A stretch of DNA of 5,708 bases. Origin: Proteiniphilum sp. UBA5283 (GTDB lineage: Bacteria; Bacteroidota; Bacteroidia; Bacteroidales; Dysgonomonadaceae). Positions 1 to 5,708 of this stretch are shown piece by piece. Where the stretch lies: the NCBI GenBank assembly GCA_002408485.1, contig DHSP01000054.1, positions 1-5,708 on the forward strand. Direction: 5' to 3'. Every line of letters starts with the position of its first letter. Within the stretch, counting starts at the first letter, position 1. The translations under genes and the position numbers were made by a program. The notes beneath the pieces were generated by a model. That model did not search any database and had not been told where the DNA came from. It saw only the letters and a list, made by a program, of their open reading frames with translations.

Positions 1-669
1 GCGGGCAACAACTTCGATTATCCCTACCTCCACGGGCAAGCGTTCGCGGAAGGAGGCTATTCGTTCGTTTCCTGTGCCGCATCCGCTGTGGAGAACGGAT
101 CAGTAAACCTGAACGATTATGAGACGGTTGACTGGATACTGGGAAAACAACGGGAATGGAAAGTGGGTCGCGGTGCTAAACCACCCCAATTTAAAACTTT
201 CTCCCCAACACAACAACAGGCCATCACCCGCTTTTGCAGCGAAGGTGGCAACATCATCGTGAGCGGTGCTTTTGTCGGCACCGACCTGTGGGACAACCCA
301 TACGCAACAAAAGAAGACCGGGAGTGGGCCCAAAACACCCTCAAATACAAATGGCGCAACAACAATGGTGCAGTGACCGGACATATCAAGGCCGTACCCT
401 CTCCCTTCCCCTCCCTCACGGGGCATTATCAATACTACCATGAACTGAACAGCGAGAGCTACGTGGTGGAACATCCCGACGCCATAGAACCGGCAGACAA
501 TCATGCCTTCACCGTGTTTCGTTATTCGGAGAACAACTTGAGCGCAGGCATTCTCTACAAAGGCGAAAAATACGGCACGTGCATACTGGGCTTCCCGGTC
601 GAATCAATCAGAGACCAGGAAAGCAGGAATAGACTGATTAAAAACATCATGAAAGCGTGGGAGGAATAA
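1..669 (+). CDS. C-terminal part of 'xanthan lyase'/golvesin-like exported protein (5' partial)
   Basis: The frame is open from base 1, so the gene begins upstream; the GTG at 88 is only an internal Val codon. 222 codons are visible, ending in TAA at 667-669. The visible part contains YETVDWILGKQREW (codons 40-53), then a stretch opening TFSPTQQQAITRFC and leading to GGNIIVSGAFVGTDLWD, and the ending GTCILGFPVESIRD. This D-x-V-D-W-I-L-G / GG-x-x-x-V-S-G / LGFP-x-E-x-I pattern is one I associate with the C-terminal Rossmann-like (glutamine-amidotransferase-like) region of large Bacteroidota proteins annotated as xanthan lyase or golvesin-domain proteins. That link is from memory and no activity can be read from this fragment. 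A signal peptide, if present, would lie outside the window. The glycosyltransferase gene follows after 24 bp, so the two are probably co-transcribed. Enzymatic xanthan cleavage is not implied; the family name is an annotation label. Confidence 0.6.
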   Translation, partial: AGNNFDYPYLHGQAFAEGGYSFVSCAASAVENGSVNLNDYETVDWILGKQREWKVGRGAKPPQFKTFSPTQQQAITRFCSEGGNIIVSGAFVGTDLWDNPYATKEDREWAQNTLKYKWRNNNGAVTGHIKAVPSPFPSLTGHYQYYHELNSESYVVEHPDAIEPADNHAFTVFRYSENNLSAGILYKGEKYGTCILGFPVESIRDQESRNRLIKNIMKAWEE

Positions 670-693
670 TCAATAGCAAATAAATAAAAATAT

Positions 694-2148
694 ATGAAAA
701 AAATAAACGCTTTTATTCTTTTCTCCGATCCAGAACAGGCAAAGAAGACAGTGGACGAACTGAGACAGTCCGATTCAATCAGCAAAATTTTCTTGCTGAC
801 ACCGGAGAACAACAAAGAAAAACTAAAAGGATGCGTAACCATACCCATTGACACCCTTCACAGCAGCGCCACGGTAAAAAAGATCGCACAGAAATCGAAT
901 GCCGATTATACGCTGATCTATCAGAAGCCAACCCCGCTGAAACCCGGCTACTTCGCTCTCGAAAGGATGATTTGCATTGCTGAGGACAGCGGCGCAGGGA
1001 TGGTCTATTCCGATTATTACGCAAACATCCAGGGTGTAAAAAGCAACCATCCGGTAATCGACTACCAGGAAGGCAGTTTACGCGACGATTTCAATTTTGG
1101 CTCATTGCTCCTTTACCATGCCGGAGCGTTGAAGAAAGCCGCCCGGCGGATGAAGGCAGGAGAATATACCTATGCCGGACTCTATGACCTCAGGCTTAAA
1201 GTGTCACAAAAACATCCGTTGGTGCATATCAACGAGTTCCTCTATTCAGAGATAGAGGAGGATACGCGTGCCTCGGGAGAAAAAATATTCGACTATGTGG
1301 ATCCCAAAAACAGACAAGTACAACTGGAAATGGAACAGGCTTGCACACAGCACCTGAAAGATGTCGGCGGCTACCTGGACCCCAAATTCGGGAACATTGA
1401 ATTCAACAAAGATACCTTTGCAGTGGAGGCATCGGTCATCATCCCGGTGCGCAACCGCATCAAAACCATCCGTGACGCCATCACCTCGGTATTGAGACAA
1501 AAAACCCGTTTTCCTTTTAACCTGATCGTCGTAGACAATCACTCCATCGACGGCACTACGGAAGCCATCGCAGAATTCAGAAATGACGAACGGCTGATAC
1601 ATATCGTCCCGGAAAGAGACGACCTGGGGATCGGCGGATGCTGGAACATGGGCGTACACCACAGACAATGTGGCAAGTTTGCCGTGCAGCTCGACAGCGA
1701 TGATGTATATAGCGGAAATGACACACTGCAAAAGATTGTCGATGCCTTCTACGAGCAGCAGTGCGCCATGGTGGTGGGTACCTACCGGATGACCAACTTC
1801 AACATGGAGACGATCCCTCCCGGCATCATCGATCACCGGGAGTGGACTCCCGAAAACGGACGGAACAACGCACTGCGCATAAACGGGCTCGGTGCTCCGC
1901 GGGCTTTCTATACGCCGGTGCTGCGGGAAATCAAGGTACCCAACACCAGCTACGGCGAGGATTATGCCCTGGGACTGAGCATCTCCCGTCGTTATCAGAT
2001 CGGGCGGATCTATGATGTACTGTACCTTTGCCGTCGCTGGGAAGATAACAGCGACGCCTCGCTCGACATTGTGAAGATGAATACAAATAACCTTTACAAA
2101 GACAAAATAAGAACATGGGAACTACAGGCCAGAAAAAAACTCAAATAA
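694..2148 (+). CDS. GT2-type glycosyltransferase with duplicated GT-A-like halves
   Basis: The product is 484 aa, with no signal peptide and no membrane segment, so it is probably cytosolic. The C-terminal half (about residues 245-450) is a classic family 2 GT-A domain: ASVIIPVRNR (246-255), FNLIVVDNHSIDGTT (275-289), the metal/nucleotide-sugar DxD site LDSDD (333-337), and a GEDYALGLSISRRY acceptor-side motif (421-434). Members use a nucleotide-sugar donor; donor and acceptor cannot be deduced here. The N-terminal half (about 1-195) repeats the same plan in degenerate form: ADYTLIYQKPTPLKPGYF sits where the DxD should be, followed by GAGMVYSDYY and YAGLYDLRLKVSQKHPLVHINEFLY. It therefore looks like a non-catalytic GT-A copy. 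The ATG at 694 follows an A-rich leader 24 bp after the previous stop. The 3' end overlaps the SpoIID-type gene by 34 bp, suggesting coupled translation. The glycosyltransferase call is firm; the role in a peptidoglycan context is inference. Confidence 0.88.
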   Translation: MKKINAFILFSDPEQAKKTVDELRQSDSISKIFLLTPENNKEKLKGCVTIPIDTLHSSATVKKIAQKSNADYTLIYQKPTPLKPGYFALERMICIAEDSGAGMVYSDYYANIQGVKSNHPVIDYQEGSLRDDFNFGSLLLYHAGALKKAARRMKAGEYTYAGLYDLRLKVSQKHPLVHINEFLYSEIEEDTRASGEKIFDYVDPKNRQVQLEMEQACTQHLKDVGGYLDPKFGNIEFNKDTFAVEASVIIPVRNRIKTIRDAITSVLRQKTRFPFNLIVVDNHSIDGTTEAIAEFRNDERLIHIVPERDDLGIGGCWNMGVHHRQCGKFAVQLDSDDVYSGNDTLQKIVDAFYEQQCAMVVGTYRMTNFNMETIPPGIIDHREWTPENGRNNALRINGLGAPRAFYTPVLREIKVPNTSYGEDYALGLSISRRYQIGRIYDVLYLCRRWEDNSDASLDIVKMNTNNLYKDKIRTWELQARKKLK

Positions 2149-3458
2149 ATGAACCGTTTATTCACGCCGGCGTTTTACTGGAGCAGCCAATGATCAGTTT
2201 TTCGCTGTTGACAGCCTATAAATTTAAAGGAAAGGAATATGCACCAGGCGACTATTCGGTTGAGATTTCGGGTGGAGAAATTCTCTTCAATGGCGAATTA
2301 TACGATGAAATTTCTTTCGAGGCAGATCGTCCGCAGGAAAATCGTTTTGAACTGAAGAATGTTATTATCGGCGTTAACTTTCACTGGGAGCGCACCGAAA
2401 ATCAACGTTTTCAGGGAGGATTGAAATTCATCACCGAAAAGAACGGCATCACTGCCATCAACATCGTCTTCCTGGAGGTTTACCTCAAAAGCGTCATCTC
2501 GTCCGAAATGAGCGCCACCAGCTCTGAAGAACTGCTGAAGGCACACGCCGTCATCTCCCGCAGCTGGCTGTTGGCGCAGATGGAGAAGAGAAAGGAAGTC
2601 AAAAGCAACTACCAAACCTCTTTTGTCACTCCTACCGAGATCATCCGCTGGTACGACCGTGAAGACCATGCCAGTTTCGATGTTTGCGCTGACGATCATT
2701 GTCAACGTTATCAGGGAGTTACAAAACAATCGACGCCGTTGGTGAAACAGGTTGTCGAGCAAACACGCGGCGAAGTGCTCACATATAACGGGACCATTTG
2801 CGACGCCCGTTTCTCAAAATGCTGCGGAGGCGGGATGGAGGCTTTCGAGAATGTATGGGAACCCATCGCGCATCCTTACCTGCAAGGGAAAGTCGATTTC
2901 ACCAACGATGCTCCCCTGCCCGACCTCACCCTCGAAAAGCAGGCCGAAACGTGGATCCGCTCAGTGCCTCCCGCCTTCTGCAATACCCAAGACAAACAGG
3001 TGCTCAGGCAGGTGCTTAACGATTACGACCGGGAAACAGCCGACTTCTACCGCTGGAAGGTGACCTACTCACAGGAGGAACTCGGCCGCCTGATCAAAGA
3101 GCGCTCGGGTACCAACTACGGTGAGATCATCGATCTGCAACCGCTCGGACGGGGTACTTCGGGACGCATCACCCGACTCAGGATCATCGGGACAAAACGC
3201 ACCATGATTATCGGAAAGGAACTGGAAATACGGCGTACTCTCTCTCCCTCACACCTCTACAGCGCCGCTTTTGTAGTAGATGCTGAAGAGAAGAACGACA
3301 GGGGGATCCCGCAGAAGTTCACGTTCACCGGTGCCGGATGGGGTCATGGTGTGGGATTGTGCCAGATTGGAGCTGCCATGATGGCGGAAAAGGGCTTCAC
3401 ATATCAACAGATTCTAGAGCACTATTTTCCGACTACGGAAATAAGTAGAAATTACTAA
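2115..3458 (+). CDS. SpoIID/LytB-domain protein, likely peptidoglycan lytic transglycosylase
   Basis: The product is 447 aa. SpoIID-family enzymes cleave peptidoglycan glycan strands, preferring strands stripped of stem peptides, and LytB-type relatives modify amidase action. Family hallmarks are in order: FLEVYLKSVISSEMSA (119-134), whose Glu131 aligns with the catalytic Glu of SpoIID; LLKAHAVISRSWLLAQ (140-155); VCADDHCQRYQGV (190-202) and FSKCCGG (233-239), a Cys/His set that could bind zinc as in clostridial SpoIID; and the C-terminal GWGHGVGLCQIGAAMMAEKG (408-427) leading into YQQILEHYFP. The ATG at 2115 is chosen because conserved-looking sequence (EPFIHAGVLLEQPMISF) begins before the next in-frame Met at residue 26; this start overlaps the glycosyltransferase gene by 34 bp. 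No signal peptide or anchor is visible, which is odd for a wall enzyme and may mean a cytosolic role on imported fragments. The TAA lies inside the left repeat of the downstream cassette, so the last few residues may be altered by that insertion. Confidence 0.9.
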   Translation: MGTTGQKKTQINEPFIHAGVLLEQPMISFSLLTAYKFKGKEYAPGDYSVEISGGEILFNGELYDEISFEADRPQENRFELKNVIIGVNFHWERTENQRFQGGLKFITEKNGITAINIVFLEVYLKSVISSEMSATSSEELLKAHAVISRSWLLAQMEKRKEVKSNYQTSFVTPTEIIRWYDREDHASFDVCADDHCQRYQGVTKQSTPLVKQVVEQTRGEVLTYNGTICDARFSKCCGGGMEAFENVWEPIAHPYLQGKVDFTNDAPLPDLTLEKQAETWIRSVPPAFCNTQDKQVLRQVLNDYDRETADFYRWKVTYSQEELGRLIKERSGTNYGEIIDLQPLGRGTSGRITRLRIIGTKRTMIIGKELEIRRTLSPSHLYSAAFVVDAEEKNDRGIPQKFTFTGAGWGHGVGLCQIGAAMMAEKGFTYQQILEHYFPTTEISRNY

Positions 3459-3481
3459 TTACCAATTACAAAAGACTAATT
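3449..3481 (+). repeat. Left AT-rich inverted repeat of the four-helix-bundle cassette
   Basis: The arm AATTACTAATTAC (3450-3462) is a perfect 13-base inverted match to 3844-3856. In an alternative register 3449-3459 pairs perfectly with 3861-3871 (11 bases), and 3464-3472 with 3841-3849 (9 bases). The arm includes the TAA stop of the SpoIID-type gene (3456-3458) and ends directly at the ATG of the four-helix-bundle gene. The sequence is AT-rich, which raises chance matching, but the perfect outer match exactly at both ends of the cassette supports a real pair. Confidence 0.75.
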
Positions 3482-3847
3482 ATGAAATATATTGAGAAAG
3501 AGAATATTATTTTAACCAAAACGTATGATTTTGCTATTAAAATTGTTCGGTTGTATCAATTTTTATGCAAAGAGAAAAAGGAATTTGAATTATCAAAGCA
3601 GATTCTTCGCAGTGGCACATCTATTGGTTCAAATGCAGAAGAATCAGTTGGCGGACTCTCGAAAAAAGATTTTTTAGCTAAACTGGGAATTTCATACAGA
3701 GAAACACGCGAAACCAGGTATTGGTTACGTCTTTTAAGAGATACAGACTATATATCGCAAGAACAAGCTCAAAGTATGATTGATGATGCCGATGAAATTC
3801 TTCGTATTATTACCGCCATTCAAAAATCCACAAAACGTAATTTGTAA
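3482..3847 (+). CDS. Four-helix-bundle protein (S23 / 23S rRNA IVS-encoded family)
   Basis: The product is 121 aa, the usual family length. It carries the family signature SGTSIGSNAEESVGG (44-58), then SKKDFLAKLGIS (60-71) and ETRETRYWLRLLRDT (74-88), with four predicted amphipathic helices at roughly 10-30, 35-57, 61-88 and 93-117. The family is known from intervening sequences in 23S rRNA genes, and the Avd accessory protein of diversity-generating retroelements has the same fold; Avd is a basic oligomer that binds nucleic acid. No reverse transcriptase or variable repeat is present here, so an Avd role is not supported. The molecular function of stand-alone members is unknown. The gene is much more AT-rich than its neighbours and is bracketed by inverted repeats. 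Its TAA (3845-3847) lies inside the right repeat, and the permease gene starts 24 bp after it. It may be carried in the operon without serving its function. Confidence 0.9.
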   Translation: MKYIEKENIILTKTYDFAIKIVRLYQFLCKEKKEFELSKQILRSGTSIGSNAEESVGGLSKKDFLAKLGISYRETRETRYWLRLLRDTDYISQEQAQSMIDDADEILRIITAIQKSTKRNL

Positions 3848-3871
3848 TTAGTAATTAAAGATTAGTAATTT
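3841..3871 (+). repeat. Right AT-rich inverted repeat of the four-helix-bundle cassette
   Basis: It contains GTAATTAGTAATT (3844-3856), the exact inverted match of 3450-3462, and ATTAGTAATTT (3861-3871), the inverted match of 3449-3459. The 10-mer ATTAGTAATT occurs twice in direct orientation (3847-3856 and 3861-3870), so either copy can pair with the left arm. It holds the stop codon of the four-helix-bundle gene and supplies the whole immediate leader of the permease gene, whose ATG follows at 3872. Confidence 0.75.
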
Positions 3872-5167
3872 ATGAAAAAGAAAAATAATCGGTCCCCTTG
3901 GTCTTGGATACCAACCCTTTACTTCGCCGAAGGACTGCCCTATGTAGCCGTAATGACCGTTTCGGTAATCATGTACAAACGTTTCGGACTCTCCAACACG
4001 GAAATAGCCCTCTACACAAGCTGGTTATACCTCCCCTGGGTAATCAAACCTTTCTGGAGCCCGTTTGTGGATATCCTGAAAACCAAACGGTGGTGGATCG
4101 TCTCGATGCAATTGCTGATTGGTGCCGGCCTGGCGGGCGTAGCATTTACCCTGCCCACGCCGTTCTACCTGCAGGCATCACTTGCTTTCTTCTGGCTCAT
4201 GGCTTTCAGTTCAGCCACACACGATATCGCTGCAGACGGCTTCTACATGCTAGCGCTGGACGATTCGCAGCAATCCTTCTTCGTAGGCATTCGCAGCACC
4301 TTCTATCGCCTTGCTTCGATCACCGGTCAGGGATTGTTGGTAGTACTGGCAGGATTTCTGGAAAAATCGACCGGCAAAATTCCATATGCCTGGAGCCTCA
4401 CCTTCTTCATTCTGGCAGGCATTTTTCTGGCATTTTTTGTCTATCACCGTTTTGTTCTGCCCTACCCAAACACAGATACCGGAAAATCGGCCCGCACATC
4501 CCATGAAGTGGTAACAGAATTTGGAAATACTTTCCAATCTTTTTTTACAAAAAAAGGGATAGGATTGGCCATCGCTTTCATGTTACTGTACAGACTGGCT
4601 GAAGCGATGCTTGTCAAGCTTACCTCGCCCTTTCTACTCGACAGCCGTGATGTGGGCGGATTGGGATTACATACCTCCGAAGTCGGCATTACTTATGGTA
4701 CAGTGGGAGTGATCGCCCTTACACTCGGCGGAATCATCGGTGGAATTTTAGCTTCACGCCAAGGGCTCAAGTATTGGCTTTGGCCCATGGCACTAGCCAT
4801 CACCCTTCCCAATGCGGCTTATCTGTACCTTGCATTTTATCAACCCGATAACATGATCTGGGTGAATACGGCAGTGGCTGTTGAACAATTCGGATACGGT
4901 TTCGGATTTACGGCCTACATGCTTTACCTGATTTATTTTTCTCAGGGTGAGCATAAAACAGCTCATTATTCCATCTGTACGGGATTCATGGCCCTGGGTA
5001 TGATGCTACCTGGTATGGCTGCCGGATGGATACAGGAGCAACTGGGATACCAGCATTTCTTTATCCTGATTATGATTCTCACAATACCCACATTGGTACT
5101 GATCCCTTTCATGAAAGTGGATCCGGAATTTGGCAGATCAAAAAAAGAAAAACAGACTGATTGTTAA
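3872..5167 (+). CDS. ampG: AmpG-type MFS permease (muropeptide importer family)
   Basis: A 431-aa inner-membrane major facilitator protein. AmpG proteins bring GlcNAc-anhydroMurNAc and its peptides from the periplasm into the cytosol for wall recycling. The start IPTLYFAEGLPYVAVMTVSV (14-33) is the typical AmpG opening, and ADGFYMLALDDSQQSFFVGI (120-139) follows the fourth helix in the family manner. About 12 hydrophobic segments are visible, near residues 14-33, 43-62, 74-94, 99-120, 148-165, 172-192, 230-250, 272-294, 303-323, 330-357, 369-388 and 396-415, with a charged loop at about 197-228 between the halves. The length fits the 12-helix core and is shorter than E. coli AmpG (about 490 aa). 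It sits downstream of a SpoIID-type wall-cleaving protein, which supports a muropeptide substrate. The exact substrate, including free sugars or MurNAc species, is not shown by sequence. Its original leader seems to have been replaced by the cassette repeat. Confidence 0.82.
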   Translation: MKKKNNRSPWSWIPTLYFAEGLPYVAVMTVSVIMYKRFGLSNTEIALYTSWLYLPWVIKPFWSPFVDILKTKRWWIVSMQLLIGAGLAGVAFTLPTPFYLQASLAFFWLMAFSSATHDIAADGFYMLALDDSQQSFFVGIRSTFYRLASITGQGLLVVLAGFLEKSTGKIPYAWSLTFFILAGIFLAFFVYHRFVLPYPNTDTGKSARTSHEVVTEFGNTFQSFFTKKGIGLAIAFMLLYRLAEAMLVKLTSPFLLDSRDVGGLGLHTSEVGITYGTVGVIALTLGGIIGGILASRQGLKYWLWPMALAITLPNAAYLYLAFYQPDNMIWVNTAVAVEQFGYGFGFTAYMLYLIYFSQGEHKTAHYSICTGFMALGMMLPGMAAGWIQEQLGYQHFFILIMILTIPTLVLIPFMKVDPEFGRSKKEKQTDC

Positions 5168-5304
5168 TGCGAATCAATAAGGGATATACCCTTGCAACAA
5201 TCTTCACTAAGACGGTAATGGCTCTGACAGACATTATTAACAGCGGGTTTATAACGGTGAACATTTCAAAAAAGCAGTTGTTTATTGCATGATACAGATG
5301 ATGA
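5168..5304. other. Intergenic region between permease and regulator genes
   Basis: This 137-bp stretch is the only sizeable non-coding gap and probably holds the end of the salvage operon and the promoter of the regulator gene. A small hairpin AAGGG-atata-CCCTT (5179-5193) is present but has no T-run behind it, so it is a poor intrinsic terminator. TACCCTTG (5187-5194) matches the Bacteroidota -7 consensus TAnnTTTG in all but one fixed base, but no well-spaced -33 TTTG is evident. No promoter is assigned. Confidence 0.4.
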
Positions 5305-5708
5305 ATGACTGAAAACCAAATGACAAAAGATAACAAGCTGCTCTATTATTTTAAAAAGTGGACGGAAATAACTCCTGAAGATGAATCGGTTATCCTGTCT
5401 GCTTTTGAACCGTGTTCCATCAGGAAAAAAAAAGACCTGCTGGTGGCTGGCAAAACTTGCAAATACTTATATTTCATTACCACAGGCTGCTTGCGCTCTT
5501 TTTATATCGATTCAAAGGGGACAGAACACATCTACCAGATCAGGATGGACAATAGCTGGATCAGTGACCTGGAGAGTTTCTTCACGCAAACACCTTCCAA
5601 GTACAACATTGAGGCATTGGAGGACACACAGATGCTCCGCATTTCCTTTCAACGACTGGAGCAGCTGTATGAGGAAGTGCCGAAACTGGAAAGATATTTT
5701 CGCATCCT
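5305..5708 (+). CDS. Crp/Fnr-like transcriptional regulator, N-terminal part (3' partial)
   Basis: The open frame runs off the window after 134 codons. It encodes a cyclic-nucleotide-binding-type beta-roll: CSIRKKKDLLVAGKTCKYLYFITTGCLRSFYID (37-69), then IRMDNSWISDLESFFTQTPSKYNIEALEDTQMLRIS (79-114), followed by the start of the long dimer helix (FQRLEQLYEEVPKLERYF). In Bacteroidota such proteins are usually about 190 aa, with a C-terminal helix-turn-helix that would lie beyond the window. The phosphate-binding cassette expected for cAMP (Gly-Glu ... Arg-x-Ser/Ala) is absent, so classical cAMP binding is unlikely and the ligand is unknown. Two in-frame starts are possible: ATG 5305, directly after an in-frame TGA at 5302, and ATG 5320; neither has a clear Shine-Dalgarno. 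The 137-bp gap upstream suggests its own promoter. Regulation of the preceding genes is possible but not shown. Confidence 0.85.
   Translation, partial: MTENQMTKDNKLLYYFKKWTEITPEDESVILSAFEPCSIRKKKDLLVAGKTCKYLYFITTGCLRSFYIDSKGTEHIYQIRMDNSWISDLESFFTQTPSKYNIEALEDTQMLRISFQRLEQLYEEVPKLERYFRI

Larger units (their letters stand above)
3449..3871 (+). mobile_element. Candidate repeat-bounded four-helix-bundle cassette (IVS-like)
   Basis: A 423-bp unit contains a single gene and is bounded by perfect 11-base inverted ends (3449-3459 and 3861-3871), with additional internal inverted matches. It is strikingly AT-rich: 16 of 60 bases are G/C at 3541-3600, against 34 of 60 at 2881-2940 in the upstream gene. 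It separates two genes that plausibly belong to one salvage operon. No transposase, integrase or target-site duplication is visible, so mobility is inferred from base composition and boundaries only. The layout resembles intervening sequences of bacterial 23S rRNA, which carry a related small gene between inverted repeats. Confidence 0.4.

Noticed and set aside
100..504. Open frames on the minus strand opposite the first gene
   Set aside because: They overlap a plus-strand frame with coherent family motifs and have no plausible start context or domain of their own.
1246..1836. A 196-codon open frame on the minus strand
   Set aside because: It lies wholly antisense to the GT-A domain of the glycosyltransferase, whose motifs are intact; its translation shows no recognisable domain and is best explained as a shadow.
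3482..3847. Avd protein of a diversity-generating retroelement
   Set aside because: No reverse transcriptase, template repeat or variable repeat lies in the window; only the fold family is shared.
3449..3871. Insertion sequence or CRISPR-like array
   Set aside because: No transposase is encoded, and the repeats form only two terminal arms without regular spacers.
4541..4558. T-run followed by A7-GGG in the permease gene as a programmed frameshift site
   Set aside because: The frame continues smoothly through the inter-half loop into six further membrane segments, a -1 shift meets TGA within about 16 codons, and no stimulatory structure is evident.
5179..5193. AAGGG-atata-CCCTT hairpin as a transcription terminator
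   Set aside because: Five pairs only and no T-run follows; too weak to call.
5187..5194. TACCCTTG as a Bacteroidota -7 promoter element
   Set aside because: One fixed base mismatches and no -33 TTTG is found at normal spacing.

Overview
The window looks like a Bacteroidota (Bacteroidales-type) chromosome segment. The coding sequences resemble Bacteroidota family members, ribosome-binding sites are A-rich rather than GGAGG-like, and genes on the plus strand are tightly packed. This placement is an inference from protein character; no marker gene is present. All six supported genes are on the + strand.

Region 1 (1-3458) is a compact three-gene run. It holds the C-terminal part of a large, probably exported protein of the kind annotated 'xanthan lyase'/golvesin-like in Bacteroidota. 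A soluble GT2-type glycosyltransferase built of two GT-A-like halves follows 24 bp later. Then comes a SpoIID/LytB-domain protein whose start overlaps the glycosyltransferase end by 34 bp.

Region 2 (3449-3871) is an AT-rich cassette: one 121-aa four-helix-bundle (S23/23S-rRNA-IVS type) gene bracketed by inverted AATTAC-type repeats. The left repeat contains the stop codon of the SpoIID gene, the right repeat contains the stop codon of the cassette gene, and the next gene starts immediately after the right repeat. It reads as an insertion into an older operon.

Region 3 (3872-5167) is a 12-segment MFS permease of the AmpG type (muropeptide import). Region 4 (5168-5708) is a 137-bp intergenic stretch followed by the N-terminal part of a Crp/Fnr-like regulator that runs off the window.

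The SpoIID-type peptidoglycan-cleaving domain and the AmpG-type importer together suggest a peptidoglycan (muropeptide) salvage locus. The GT2 protein and the 'xanthan lyase'-like protein would be partners of unknown role. The most unusual item is the repeat-flanked four-helix-bundle cassette, which has the layout of a 23S rRNA intervening sequence but sits in a protein-coding operon.
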